A DNA stretch of 64,000 bases from Ruminococcus flavefaciens ATCC 19208 (GCF_000518765.1 NZ_JAEF01000023.1:1-64000); one strand, 5' to 3'; shown: positions 8,614-17,200, counted from the stretch's first letter. Numbers and translations: made by a program. Notes: generated from the sequence alone by a model not told the origin.

Positions 8614-9687
8614 TTACTCCTGTTCCTCCTCGGCAGGTATTTCTTCTTCATCAGGCTGTGGAGACTGTTCAGCTTCTTCGGGAACCTGTTCATCGGGCGC
8701 AGGCTCGGCCACAGACTCTGCCTCGGCAATACGCTTGGCTTCTTCCTCTGCCTTGCGTCGTGCTTCCTCTTCTGCCATTCTCCTTGCTGCCTCTTCCTCA
8801 TCCGCTTTTCGCTGAGCTGCATTACGGCTGAGTATCGGTGACTTTTCTCTTTCACGCACAACGAATTTGCCCTTTGTTTCGGAATTTCCGCATATAAGTA
8901 CAGCCTGATTTCCCATAAGCTGATATACTTCGTTAAACTTTTCCATTTCGTATTTCACGTTTCCTGCAAGAGGATCGGCTACTGAAAGCGTTCTTTCGTC
9001 AAGATCGTATCCGTAAATAACCATACAGTGCTGCAAGCCATTGAACCACATTTCCTCGCCGTCAATTGTGTCCCAGTAATACTCCGTCGGCATTACCATA
9101 AGGTCAATAGTGCTCCACACTATAACGGGTCTGCCCTGCGCCACCTGATAAAGCAGCTCCTTTAAGGAGCGCCCTGTCATATTCACCGCATAGCAGGGAG
9201 AAAGTATAGACTCAAAATAATCATCTGCCGTCTGTACTATTACAGGTGCAGAACAGCCGAAGCCCTCTTCCGATTTCGGATCACCTATATATGCGTGCAT
9301 CATGGTAGATACACCGACATTGTCCATTGGCATGAATTCATCGGCAAGTGTTTCCTTGTCTATGTCAAAGCCAAGATAATTCAGCAGACTGCACAGTGAA
9401 GTCACTTCACAGCCCGTAGGAAGCTCAGGATTCTGCATGAGCGCTTTATAGCCGGGATTCTCATATTTGTTCGGGAAAGCTTCGCCTTCCTTTATGCTTA
9501 TATCAAGGCTGAAAACCTGATCGTTCTGGTATCTGACAATTTTCTCCCTGTCATTTGTCCTGTCCTCGGCTTTTTTTGAAAATTCCAGAGAATTATCATG
9601 TGCAAGTTGTGTCATCTGTCCGCATGATGCAAGTGTAAGAGAAACAGCTGCCAGAACAGCAGCAACAGCAGAAAAGCCAACTTTCAT
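8614..9687 (-). CDS. Secreted C39-like cysteine peptidase lipoprotein with charged C-terminal tail
   Basis: 357 aa. A lipoprotein signal ends at LTLASC, with the lipidated Cys at 22. The middle (about 80-265) is a Peptidase_C39_2-like papain-fold domain: LPTGCEVTSLCSLL has the candidate catalytic Cys93, GLQHCMVIYGYD has His220 and SVADPLAG has Asp238. From about residue 275 the tail becomes Glu/Ala/Arg-rich heptads (EEEARRKAEEEAKR) likely to form a coiled coil, then a Pro/Glu-rich end. The protein probably sits on the outer face of the membrane. Substrates are unknown; C39-like domains cleave peptides at double-glycine sites or act as papain-like hydrolases. It is packed between tmcAL (5 nt) and the HAD gene (1 nt), odd company for a surface protein. 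Confidence 0.85.
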   Translation of the reverse strand: MKVGFSAVAAVLAAVSLTLASCGQMTQLAHDNSLEFSKKAEDRTNDREKIVRYQNDQVFSLDISIKEGEAFPNKYENPGYKALMQNPELPTGCEVTSLCSLLNYLGFDIDKETLADEFMPMDNVGVSTMMHAYIGDPKSEEGFGCSAPVIVQTADDYFESILSPCYAVNMTGRSLKELLYQVAQGRPVIVWSTIDLMVMPTEYYWDTIDGEEMWFNGLQHCMVIYGYDLDERTLSVADPLAGNVKYEMEKFNEVYQLMGNQAVLICGNSETKGKFVVREREKSPILSRNAAQRKADEEEAARRMAEEEARRKAEEEAKRIAEAESVAEPAPDEQVPEEAEQSPQPDEEEIPAEEEQE

Positions 9688-9692
9688 TTTTC

Positions 9693-10886
9693 TTACTCCA
9701 TATCTATCATAATTTTCGCCCTGTAATCCTTCTGCGCAGAGGTCACAGTCTCAAGAGCAAGGCCGTATATATCCGATGCCCTGATCTCAAGCTCCGCAAA
9801 TCTCTCGGCAGTTTCCCCAAGCTGTGATAACTTTGCTATGGACGAGGCAAAGGGGATCCTTGTAGCGCCCTTTGCACGGGCAAGTATTTCCCTGCCGCGC
9901 TCGTTGAAAGCAAGTATCCTGCCGTATGGCGGAAGCTTTCTCATATCCTCTTTTGTTATCCCTATCAGTAATGCAAGGATTATTCGTCTTATCCTTGCCA
10001 TTGTGTACCTTTTTGTCTTGACAGTAAACAGCAGCTCATCAAGCGAGCCTGCCATTCTTGCGCCGTAGATGCGGTGTTCGAGCCCCTGTCCCACATCGGG
10101 TATACGCGCAATCTCATCGGGGGTACAGCTTCGCAGCTTATAGAGTATCACTCTTTCAAGCCTGCTCATTGATGCGGTCTCTCCCTTGGACATTGCCGAG
10201 GATATGGCAGATGCCCACTCGGAAGTAGTATATTCCGATATATTTGCTCTCTTCTGTATCCTTTCACGCAGATAAGATGCACTTGCAAAGCCGTTCTCAG
10301 TCTCCATACCGTCATGGACGGAATTTTTGCGCTTTACTGTAAAAGGCGTTATGCCGCTTTCAAGTTTTTTCAGTGCCCTGAGATACTCGATGGCAAGGAG
10401 ATTGTTCGGCTCGGAAATTATGGAAGCCGCTTCACTGTCAATACCGTTGACCACTGAACTGAGTGCCCGAGGGTAAGTATAGCCCTTTTCCATTATTCCC
10501 CTTATCTCATCGGAATGTGACACCGCTATGGTATTAACGGTCTCCATAGCTTTCAGGAGCTTGTCCGTATCACCGCATTCACTTCCGAAGGATATCTCGT
10601 CAACTGCTCCGAGTGCATCAAGGAGATATACAGCTCCCATTGCAAACGCTTCAGCAGACGCTATACTGTACTGCACAGGCAGCTCGATAACAAGATCAGC
10701 TCCCGAACGCACAGCAAGCCGCGCTCTTTCGAGCTTGTCTATGACAGCAGCATCTCCGCGCTGTACAAAGTTTCCGCTCATTACCGCCACGATATGTGTA
10801 GCTCCGTTTTCGCGTGTCTTTTTTATGTGGTAAAGATGTCCGTTATGGAAAGGATTATACTCACATATTATACCGCTGACTTTCAT
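9693..10886 (-). CDS. tmcAL: tRNA(Met) cytidine acetate ligase TmcAL
   Basis: 397 aa, the usual length. The N-terminus SGIICEYNPFHNGHLYHI is the nucleotidyltransferase HIGH-like site of TmcAL, followed by MSGNFVQRGDAAVIDK and a helical C-terminal domain. The enzyme activates acetate with ATP to acetyl-AMP and forms N4-acetylcytidine at C34 of elongator tRNA-Met. Start: the frame has an ATG at 10913, but ATG 10886 is preceded by AGAGG at 7 nt and begins with the conserved KVSGIICEYNP. It opens the minus-strand RNA-modification operon and is divergent from ackA, which is apt because both act on acetate. Confidence 0.94.
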   Translation of the reverse strand: MKVSGIICEYNPFHNGHLYHIKKTRENGATHIVAVMSGNFVQRGDAAVIDKLERARLAVRSGADLVIELPVQYSIASAEAFAMGAVYLLDALGAVDEISFGSECGDTDKLLKAMETVNTIAVSHSDEIRGIMEKGYTYPRALSSVVNGIDSEAASIISEPNNLLAIEYLRALKKLESGITPFTVKRKNSVHDGMETENGFASASYLRERIQKRANISEYTTSEWASAISSAMSKGETASMSRLERVILYKLRSCTPDEIARIPDVGQGLEHRIYGARMAGSLDELLFTVKTKRYTMARIRRIILALLIGITKEDMRKLPPYGRILAFNERGREILARAKGATRIPFASSIAKLSQLGETAERFAELEIRASDIYGLALETVTSAQKDYRAKIMIDME

Positions 10887-11050
10887 TTTACTACCTCTTT
10901 TCATAAATTTCAATGTTTTTCATCAATTTTCAATCAACTTTACAGAATATTTATTCAATGTTGTGGGGTTTTTCGGCATTTTGCAGTACCAAATAATGCG
11001 CTTTTGCAAGCAATTCGTCCTTTTTACAACGTTAAATTTGAAAAAAGGAC

Positions 11051-11078
11051 TTGCAATTTTCAGAAAATAGTATATAAT
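11051..11078 (+). promoter_or_regulatory. ackA promoter
   Basis: TTGCAA (11051-11056) and TATAAT (11073-11078) are 16 bp apart. The transcript would start near 11085, with a roughly 33-nt leader and AAAGGAA before the gene. Confidence 0.7.
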
Positions 11079-11117
11079 AATATATGCAAAATATATTTTG
11101 AAAGGAATTTACATAAT

Positions 11118-12317
11118 ATGATCATCTTAGTTGTTAATGCAGGAAGCTCTTCCCTGAAGTATCAGCTCATCGACATGAGCGATGAGAGCGTTATCGCAAA
11201 GGGTAACTGCGACCGTATCGGAATTGACGGACATATCAATCACAAGACTGCTGACGGCAGAGTTCTCGATGAGGACTGTGCATTCCCTACACATACAGAG
11301 GCTTTCATGAAGCTTGTTGACTGTCTCACAAAGGGCGATGCAAAGGTTATCGACAGCATGGACGCTATCTCTGCTGTTGGTCACAGAATAGTACAGGGTG
11401 CTGACGTTTTTGACAAGTCTGTTCTCGTTACAGACGAAGTTATCGACAAGATCGACGAGCTCCGCGAGCTTGCTCCTGTTCATAACCACGCACACGCTCT
11501 CGCTCTCAGAGCCTGCAAGAGCGTTATCCCTGCAAATGTTCCTCAGGTCGTTGTATTCGATACAGCATTCCACCAGACAATGCCTCCAAAGGCTTATATG
11601 TTCGGTCTCCCCTATGATGATTATGAAAAGCTCCACGTAAGAAAGTACGGCTTCCACGGCACATCACACCGTTTCGTATCAAAGGCTCTTGCTGATGCTA
11701 TGGGCAAGGACGTTAAGGATCTCAAGATCGTTTCATGCCACCTCGGCAACGGTTCTTCCATTACTGCTGTAAATGCAGGCAAGTCTGTTGATACTTCCAT
11801 GGGATTCACTCCTCTTGACGGTGTTGTTATGGGTACAAGAACAGGTTCTGTTGACCCGTCTGCTGTAACATTCGTTGCTGACAAGCACGGCTTTACTCCT
11901 TCACAGATGAGCGAATATATGAACAAGAAGTCAGGCTTCCTCGGCGTTTCAGGCGTTGGCTCTGATAACCGTGATATTCAGGAAGCTGCTAACAACGGCA
12001 ACCAGAAGGCTCAGCTCGTTTCCGATATGCTCACATACGAGATCCAGAAGTACATCGGCGCTTACGCTGCTGCTATGAACGGCGTTGACGCTATCCTCTT
12101 CACAGGCGGTATCGGTGAGAACTCATGGGAAGTAAGAGAAGCTGTATGCCAGAACATGGACTACTTCGGAATCAAGATCGACGAAGCTCTCAACCGCACT
12201 ATCCGCGGCAAGCTCACAAAGATCTCAACACCTGATTCAAAGATCGAGGTATGGATCGTTCCTACAAACGAAGAGCTCCTTATCGCAAGAGATACACTTG
12301 CTCTTATCTCTAAGTAA
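11118..12317 (+). CDS. ackA: Acetate kinase
   Basis: 399 aa, standard AckA length. The N-terminal NAGSSSLKYQ phosphate-binding signature, GHRIVQGADVF, FDTAFHQTMP, YGFHGTSHRFVS, HLGNGSSITAV and FTGGIGENSWEVRE are all intact. It converts acetyl phosphate plus ADP to acetate plus ATP, the main energy-yielding step of fermentation to acetate. The frame continues upstream, but ATG 11118 starts the conserved MIILVVNAGSSS and follows AAAGGAA. No phosphotransacetylase gene adjoins. Its own promoter and a strong terminator suggest a single-gene transcript. Codon use is more biased (GCT, CTC, AAG) than in its neighbours, as expected for high expression. Confidence 0.98.
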   Translation: MIILVVNAGSSSLKYQLIDMSDESVIAKGNCDRIGIDGHINHKTADGRVLDEDCAFPTHTEAFMKLVDCLTKGDAKVIDSMDAISAVGHRIVQGADVFDKSVLVTDEVIDKIDELRELAPVHNHAHALALRACKSVIPANVPQVVVFDTAFHQTMPPKAYMFGLPYDDYEKLHVRKYGFHGTSHRFVSKALADAMGKDVKDLKIVSCHLGNGSSITAVNAGKSVDTSMGFTPLDGVVMGTRTGSVDPSAVTFVADKHGFTPSQMSEYMNKKSGFLGVSGVGSDNRDIQEAANNGNQKAQLVSDMLTYEIQKYIGAYAAAMNGVDAILFTGGIGENSWEVREAVCQNMDYFGIKIDEALNRTIRGKLTKISTPDSKIEVWIVPTNEELLIARDTLALISK

Positions 12318-12356
12318 TTCTATCATATAATTAAGAATAAATCAATGTATAACAGA

Positions 12357-12388
12357 GCCTCGGCACAATAAATGTACCGAGGCTTTTT
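12357..12388 (+). terminator. ackA terminator
   Basis: GCCTCGG (12357-12363) pairs with CCGAGGC (12377-12383), followed by TTTTT. Confidence 0.85.
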
Positions 12389-12427
12389 ACGTTAAACATG
12401 AATTATTGAAAAACAACCATGTATTGT

Positions 12428-13273
12428 TCAGTTCTTTTCGGCGCAGATTATCTTCGTTCTTGTGACATCTACCTTATCCTTTTCCAGTATCATCTCGCCT
12501 ATGGAAGATGCCTGGATTATACCGCAGGTAGGATTTTTGATACTTTCAATATGTCCTCTGATATCTGCATTTACTGTTGAATACTCAAAGGCAAGATCAG
12601 TATTCGGCAGCTTGCAGTTCCTCATGCTCAGATTTTCAACATAGCACATTCCCTGATGGCTCTCGACGATACAGTTTACAAGAACGATATTCCTCGAATT
12701 CCAGCCGAAATAATCTCCTTTTATAGTGGAATCGTAAATTATAACGTTCTCGGTGTTCCAGAATGCGTCCATTGAGTTAAGTACGGAATTGCGGACAGTT
12801 ATGTTCCTTGCTCCGTCAAAACAGTGATCGCCCTCAAGCTCAAGTCCCGATACCTCCATGCCGTCACAGTCCATACCGAAATAATCGCCTTTCAGCTTGA
12901 CATTGTACAAACGGATATTATTGCATTTCCATAATGTCTCGTTGCTGTTGGTAAACTGGACATTGCGCAGACTTATACCCTTTGAACGGCGGAAAGTCTT
13001 ATGAGCGTCTATCACTGTATCTGAAATGTTCACATCGGAGGTATACCACATTCCGTCACAGCCGCTTTCGTCTATCCTGCAATCCTTCAGCTTTATGAAG
13101 TTACTGTACCAGAGAAAATATTTTGACTTAAAGGTACAGTCAGAAAGCTCAATATATCTGGTGTGTTTGAGCGGGGCTTCGCCGTCATCAAAGACAGTTC
13201 CGCCTATTCTGAGTTCATTGTCCTGAAAGAGAGCCCTTTCCCCCGTCAGAGTCTCGTTGAGTATTTCTTTCAT
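12428..13273 (-). CDS. DUF3737-family right-handed beta-helix protein
   Basis: 281 aa with repeated short strands of the form NxxLxNCxxxGDYFG (LKGDYFGMDC, IKGDYFGWNS, TVRNSVLNSMDAFW), giving a parallel beta-helix. The N-terminus KEILNETLTGERALFQ and the later GTVFDDGEAPLKHTRY match the DUF3737 family, widespread in gut Firmicutes and of unknown function. There is no signal peptide, so it is likely cytosolic. It stands alone on the minus strand, converging on ackA and divergent from the ECF sigma gene. Confidence 0.85.
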   Translation of the reverse strand: MKEILNETLTGERALFQDNELRIGGTVFDDGEAPLKHTRYIELSDCTFKSKYFLWYSNFIKLKDCRIDESGCDGMWYTSDVNISDTVIDAHKTFRRSKGISLRNVQFTNSNETLWKCNNIRLYNVKLKGDYFGMDCDGMEVSGLELEGDHCFDGARNITVRNSVLNSMDAFWNTENVIIYDSTIKGDYFGWNSRNIVLVNCIVESHQGMCYVENLSMRNCKLPNTDLAFEYSTVNADIRGHIESIKNPTCGIIQASSIGEMILEKDKVDVTRTKIICAEKN

Positions 13274-13302
13274 AATCTCACTCCTTATTGAGTTTTTCTA
13301 CA

Positions 13303-13331
13303 ATTATAACACAAATTTATTAATAAAGCAA
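13303..13331 (-). promoter_or_regulatory. Promoter for the DUF3737 gene
   Basis: Minus-strand TTGCTT (13331-13326), a 17-bp gap, then TATAAT (13308-13303), about 30 nt before the gene. Confidence 0.65.
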
Positions 13332-13429
13332 CATTAAAAGTAAATTTTTACCAAAATATCAATACAGTTTTTAGGGCACTGTATTCTGCTTATCAACATT
13401 TTTATAAAAAATCTTTTTCAGTGCACCAC

Positions 13430-13458
13430 TTTACATTCATCTTCCGTATGTGTATAAT
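13430..13458 (+). promoter_or_regulatory. Promoter for the ECF sigma gene
   Basis: TTTACA (13430-13435), a 17-bp spacer and TATAAT (13453-13458). It resembles a sigma-A promoter rather than an obvious self-recognition site. Confidence 0.6.
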
Positions 13459-13507
13459 GAAAGCAAACGTATACGGCAAAATGCTTTCACGCAAGGAGGT
13501 GGGATAT

Positions 13508-14068
13508 ATGAACGATAACGAGATAAAGGCGAGGCTGAAAAGCTCTGCCGAGGAAGGCTTCAAGGCTCTGTTTGATGAATACTGGAGCTACTGCTACACC
13601 ATTGTTTTCAGTGTTCTGCGGGGATTTGGTTCTCAGAGCGATATAGAGGACTGTACTTCCGATGTTCTCAGTGATGTGGCTATGAATTACAACTCTATGC
13701 ACGAAGGCTCACTGAAGGCTTACATCGGGACTTCCGCAAAAAGACGGGCTATCGACGTTAAACGTTCACTCAGTTCACATACTTCAAAAAATATCCCACT
13801 GGAAGATGATATAAGTTCATTGCTCCCCTCCGCTGACAATGTAGAAGCTCAAACTGAAAATGCAGAGCTGTCGGAGATACTCCTCAGCAGGATAAGCTCC
13901 CTCGGCGAGCCTGATGCTTCTATTATAATACACAAGTTTTTCTATGAACATAATTCCTCCGAGACCGCAAAAATTCTCGGAATGAATCCCATAACCGTGA
14001 GAAGCAGACTGCGACGAGCTTTAAAAAAGCTGAAAGTTCTTCTTGCGGACTTTGATATAACTTTGTAA
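13508..14068 (+). CDS. ECF-type RNA polymerase sigma factor
   Basis: 186 aa. Region 2 spans about 15-85 (FKALFDEYWSYCYTIVF, then SDIEDCTSDVLSDV) and region 4 about 125-180, with the helix-turn-helix SSETAKILGMNPITVRSRLRRALKKLK. ATG 13508 follows AAGGAGGTGGG; an upstream in-frame extension lacks a ribosome site and would run through the promoter. Fourteen nucleotides downstream begins a single-pass membrane protein, the usual place of an anti-sigma or signal-sensing partner, so the pair is probably a cell-surface-responsive regulator. Confidence 0.88.
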   Translation: MNDNEIKARLKSSAEEGFKALFDEYWSYCYTIVFSVLRGFGSQSDIEDCTSDVLSDVAMNYNSMHEGSLKAYIGTSAKRRAIDVKRSLSSHTSKNIPLEDDISSLLPSADNVEAQTENAELSEILLSRISSLGEPDASIIIHKFFYEHNSSETAKILGMNPITVRSRLRRALKKLKVLLADFDITL

Positions 14069-14081
14069 AGGAGGTAAACCT

Positions 14082-14942
14082 ATGAAAAAGAATCTCTCCG
14101 ATATCCTGCACAGTGCAGGAGACAAAACTATCGAAAACATAGCCGATAACTATACGGCGGCTGATAAGAAAACTGCAAATCGCATTTATGCGAAAAGTCT
14201 TGAGAAAATGAATATTTCCAACGATGAAAGCGAAACTTTCATTGCCGAGCAGGTCAGCCGATCTCCCGTACTTCATCCTGTCCTTATAGTTGCAGCCTGT
14301 ATGTTCGTGGTAGGCGGTGCAGTATTCGGACTCCTAAAAATGAAAGCGCCTTTGCCTAAACCAAACGTGGAAGAGCCTGTTGTGATTGCTACGGCTACTA
14401 CGGTGACAGGTACCGAGACCGTAACTGCTGATGATGCAGATACGACCGAAACTACGGCGGTAAATGAGAAAAAATCAGAGAATACGGGCACCAAAAAGGT
14501 GCAGACAACAAGCACAAAGGCTGATATTACCGTAAAGCTGGCAGAAAACATAAAAATTACAGCCGCAACAAAGACCAATACCACAAAGGCAAATGCTTCA
14601 ACAAAACGCACGACCAAAACTACCGCCAAAACCACAACTGCTGCGAAAACAAGCGGTACTACGGCCGGTAAAACTAAAACCATGACTCTTGCAGAGATAG
14701 AGGAATGGGAGGACAAGCACTTTGCTTGTTTAATGGTACGTGAAAGAGCTATACTCGGCGGCGAGATAAGCGCAGATTCGCCGCGTGTCACACTTGCGCA
14801 GGTAAAACAATTCATTGCTGAAAGCTCCAACTTCGATGAGATATACAAAAAATCAGAAATGTTCAGCCATATTACGATATCAATGGCGGAAGCGGAGTCA
14901 ACCTTATTGAATACTGGGTTGGCGGAAGCAGAAATGACATAG
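14082..14942 (+). CDS. Membrane-anchored partner of the ECF sigma factor, N-terminal part (frameshifted)
   Basis: Residues 1-62 are cytosolic (KKNLSDILHSAGDKTIENIA, suited to hold a sigma factor), about 65-85 form one membrane helix, and about 95-205 are a Thr/Lys-rich extracellular linker. A globular domain then begins at TMTLAEIEEWEDKHF. The last ~30 codons of this frame are probably not the true protein: the sense continues in the -1 frame from the A6 run at 14847-14852, and this frame stops at 14942. No zinc-binding anti-sigma motif is visible, so an anti-sigma role rests on position and topology only. AAAGGAGG precedes the start. Confidence 0.75.
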   Translation: MKKNLSDILHSAGDKTIENIADNYTAADKKTANRIYAKSLEKMNISNDESETFIAEQVSRSPVLHPVLIVAACMFVVGGAVFGLLKMKAPLPKPNVEEPVVIATATTVTGTETVTADDADTTETTAVNEKKSENTGTKKVQTTSTKADITVKLAENIKITAATKTNTTKANASTKRTTKTTAKTTTAAKTSGTTAGKTKTMTLAEIEEWEDKHFACLMVRERAILGGEISADSPRVTLAQVKQFIAESSNFDEIYKKSEMFSHITISMAEAESTLLNTGLAEAEMT

Positions 14943-15742
14943 TTATGGTTTGTCCCGAGAACATGAGCATTACCCACATCACCTGTACCGACGGCGATAT
15001 CTATGGAAATACCGCAAAACATGAAGAACTGTACTCCGAACAGACTGCAACTAAGCAGCCAACTGTAGAAAAGCCCGAATATGCAGGTGTTATTACCATT
15101 GAAGAGGTATTGAATATAGCGAAAAACAGTAATTATCTGAAAATGGAGGATTTCCGCAAATACTGCTCTTATTCAAGTTACTATGACAACTCGCATATGA
15201 AATTCAATATTTCCGACCGTGACGACTGGTATCTGAATATATCTGCCAACTATGACGGCAGTATAGCTGTATGCAGCATTGTGGACAACGTTGGTCACAA
15301 CAGCGTTGATATCCGCGTAACACAGTATCAGCAAGTGCTCGATTCAATTAATGAATGGTCGCTCACTGAGGGAATTATGGCTGCTCATACGGCAGGCACC
15401 ATAACCCTTGATGATGTTGTACGTCTGCATAATGAAAAGGGAGAGTATCTTGACCTTGAGGATTTCAGTCCGTATCTCAACAGGACATTTATCTCAGATA
15501 ACAGCGATATTATGAAATTCAGAGTCATAAACGGTGATAACTACAAGGTATCAAAAGAAAATGTCGTATATCTGACTCTGATACCGGGCTACGGCAGACC
15601 GCTTATAACCGCTATCCTGCATAATGCCAATATGTCTCTTACTACGGATATACTTAATACTATAGATCCAAACGGCGATTATAAGACCGAATTTGACCTT
15701 GTAATGGCTCTCGACTGTGAAAAGCCGTGGTTCTTAGAGTAA
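14849..15742 (+). CDS. Extracellular C-terminal part of the same protein, in the -1 frame
   Basis: Read in the -1 frame from the A-run, the sequence continues IRNVQPYYDINGGSGVNLIE, YWVGG and on through MVCPENMSITHI without a break to 15742, so it is the rest of the preceding protein. No ribosome site precedes ATG 14945, which argues against an independent gene. The segment has two repeats of a small extracellular module (ITIEEVLNIAKNSNYLKMED; ITLDDVVRLHNEKGEYLDLED), each followed by a beta-rich stretch. Function is unknown; a surface sensor for the linked sigma factor is a reasonable inference. Confidence 0.7.
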   Translation, partial: KIRNVQPYYDINGGSGVNLIEYWVGGSRNDIVMVCPENMSITHITCTDGDIYGNTAKHEELYSEQTATKQPTVEKPEYAGVITIEEVLNIAKNSNYLKMEDFRKYCSYSSYYDNSHMKFNISDRDDWYLNISANYDGSIAVCSIVDNVGHNSVDIRVTQYQQVLDSINEWSLTEGIMAAHTAGTITLDDVVRLHNEKGEYLDLEDFSPYLNRTFISDNSDIMKFRVINGDNYKVSKENVVYLTLIPGYGRPLITAILHNANMSLTTDILNTIDPNGDYKTEFDLVMALDCEKPWFLE

Positions 15743-15748
15743 AACATG

Positions 15749-15780
15749 AAAAAGCTGTGAAAACGGCAGCTTTTTCTTTT
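15749..15780 (+). terminator. Terminator of the sigma operon
   Basis: AAAAAGCTG (15749-15757) pairs with CAGCTTTTT (15767-15775), followed by CTTTT. Confidence 0.8.
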
Positions 15781-15787
15781 CCACATA

Positions 15788-15816
15788 TTGACAAAGGCAT
15801 TTATTTGGGGTATAAT
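15788..15816 (+). promoter_or_regulatory. Consensus sigma-A promoter for the pyridoxal kinase gene
   Basis: TTGACA (15788-15793), 17 bp, TATAAT (15811-15816): a perfect consensus match ending about 28 nt before the gene. Confidence 0.85.
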
Positions 15817-15844
15817 CAAAAATTGATGAATACATACTGAAAGA

Positions 15845-16693
15845 ATGATGAACATGAAAAAGATCGTTTCTATACAGGACATTTCCTGCTTCGGAAAATG
15901 CTCCCTAACAGTGGCTCTGCCCATAATTTCTGCTATGGGTATAGAGACTGCCGTTATACCTACGGCTGTGCTGTCCACTCATACGGGCGAGGGGTTCAAG
16001 AACTATACTTTCCGCGACCTTACAAGCGATATCCCTGCTATAGCTGCTCACTGGAAAAGCATGGACTTAAAGTTTGATGCAGTGTACACAGGCTATCTCG
16101 GCTCGCAGGAACAGGTGCAGATAGTATCGGACTTCTTTGACGACTTCGGCACTGACAGCAACTATATCATCGTTGACCCCGTTCTCGGTGACGCAGGTAA
16201 GCTGTATGCAGGCTTTACGCCCTCTTTCGTTGCGGAAATGCGCAGGCTCTGCTCAAAGGCTGATTTTATTCTCCCTAACATGACAGAGGTGTCTTTTCTC
16301 CTTGATATTCCTTATACTGAGGATTACGACGAGGACTATATAAAAGATGTTCTCGTAAAGCTTTCCCAGCTTGGCTGCAAAACTCCTATCATTACGGGAG
16401 TACACTTCGATGACAAACTTCAGGGAGCAGCTGCCTACGACTCCGAAAACGACAAATTCTATTTCTCATTCGGCAAGAATATAAACTCGCGCTTCCACGG
16501 TACAGGTGATATCTTTTCAAGCGTTTTCTCAGGTGCCTGCGCCCTCGGCAAAAATATCCAGCAATGCCTTGATATCGCTGTAAAGTTCACTCTCGACTGC
16601 ATAGAAGCTACTATCCCTCATATGGAGAAAACATGGTACGGAAGCTGCTTTGAGCTCTGCCTCGGCAAGCTTATCGACTATGTCAAGGAGTAA
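15845..16693 (+). CDS. Pyridoxal/pyridoxamine kinase (PdxK/PdxY family)
   Basis: 282 aa ribokinase-fold protein. KIVSIQDISCFGKCSLTVALP opens the fold as in vitamin B6 kinases, TAVLSTHTGEGF is typical, DPVLGDAGKLYAG contacts nucleotide, PNMTEVSFL follows and RFHGTGDIFSSVFSGA holds the anion hole and catalytic Asp. It phosphorylates pyridoxal or pyridoxamine to the 5'-phosphate in the salvage route. Three in-frame ATGs (15845, 15848, 15854) are close together with only a weak GAAAGA site, so the exact start is uncertain. It is followed 2 nt later by a small hypothetical gene in the same transcript. Confidence 0.9.
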   Translation: MMNMKKIVSIQDISCFGKCSLTVALPIISAMGIETAVIPTAVLSTHTGEGFKNYTFRDLTSDIPAIAAHWKSMDLKFDAVYTGYLGSQEQVQIVSDFFDDFGTDSNYIIVDPVLGDAGKLYAGFTPSFVAEMRRLCSKADFILPNMTEVSFLLDIPYTEDYDEDYIKDVLVKLSQLGCKTPIITGVHFDDKLQGAAAYDSENDKFYFSFGKNINSRFHGTGDIFSSVFSGACALGKNIQQCLDIAVKFTLDCIEATIPHMEKTWYGSCFELCLGKLIDYVKE

Positions 16694-16695
16694 TT

Positions 16696-17094
16696 ATGAT
16701 CGACGTGATTAAAAAAACCGCAGGATTTATAAAGGAACATCCCAAATCGCCGAACAGTCTTTGCTGCGCAGAGGCTCTTTACGGTATAATAAACGGAAGT
16801 ATGACCTCTAAATCCGCCATTACAGCCATATCCTCGATACTCGGATACAGTATCAATATAAATGATGATGTCCCCAATGTTGCTACAGCTTTTGTGGTAA
16901 CATCAATAAAGGTGCTGAGAGATATCCTCGTTGCACAGCACTACTGGATCGCTAAGGATATTGCCGAGCTCCTGCTGGATATGCCCAGCAAGGATAAACT
17001 GAATGACAGGAATGTAGTTTTTGATTTCAACGCGGTGCGCATACGCTCGTTTAATCAGAAATACCCGTTCCGCATACCAGATATAGTTATTTGA
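16696..17094 (+). CDS. Hypothetical protein, 132 aa
   Basis: Not recognised. It is mostly alpha-helical, with an Ala/Ser-rich middle (SAITAISSILGYSI) and no signal peptide or clear membrane helix. It begins 2 nt after the pyridoxal kinase stop, so it is translated with that gene, and its stop codon lies inside the base of the operon's terminator hairpin. The tight coupling suggests a cofactor-related or housekeeping role, but nothing in the sequence shows one. Confidence 0.75.
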   Translation: MIDVIKKTAGFIKEHPKSPNSLCCAEALYGIINGSMTSKSAITAISSILGYSININDDVPNVATAFVVTSIKVLRDILVAQHYWIAKDIAELLLDMPSKDKLNDRNVVFDFNAVRIRSFNQKYPFRIPDIVI

Positions 17095-17119
17095 AGGAGC
17101 AGCATAGCTGCTCCTTTTT
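17094..17119 (+). terminator. Terminator of the pyridoxal kinase operon
   Basis: AAGGAGCAGC (17094-17103), loop ATA, GCTGCTCCTT (17107-17116), then TTT: a perfect 10-bp stem that overlaps the gene's stop codon. Confidence 0.9.
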
Positions 17120-17200
17120 CATACCATTTTTTACCTGTGATTACAATAAACCAATAAGGCAATAATATCCTCGTAACCTGTTTTACGGAGGATATTTTCA

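Noticed and set aside
8613..8861. N-terminal extension of the HAD hydrolase
   Set aside because: It is the out-of-frame image of the Glu-rich end of the C39-like gene; the TTG at 8612 with AGGAG fits better.
10794..11117. A long in-frame extension upstream of ackA
   Set aside because: It crosses the ackA promoter and lacks a ribosome site; the conserved protein starts at 11118.
14273..15022. A 249-codon minus-strand frame over the sigma partner gene
   Set aside because: Val/Ala-rich image of Thr codons on the other strand; no ribosome site.
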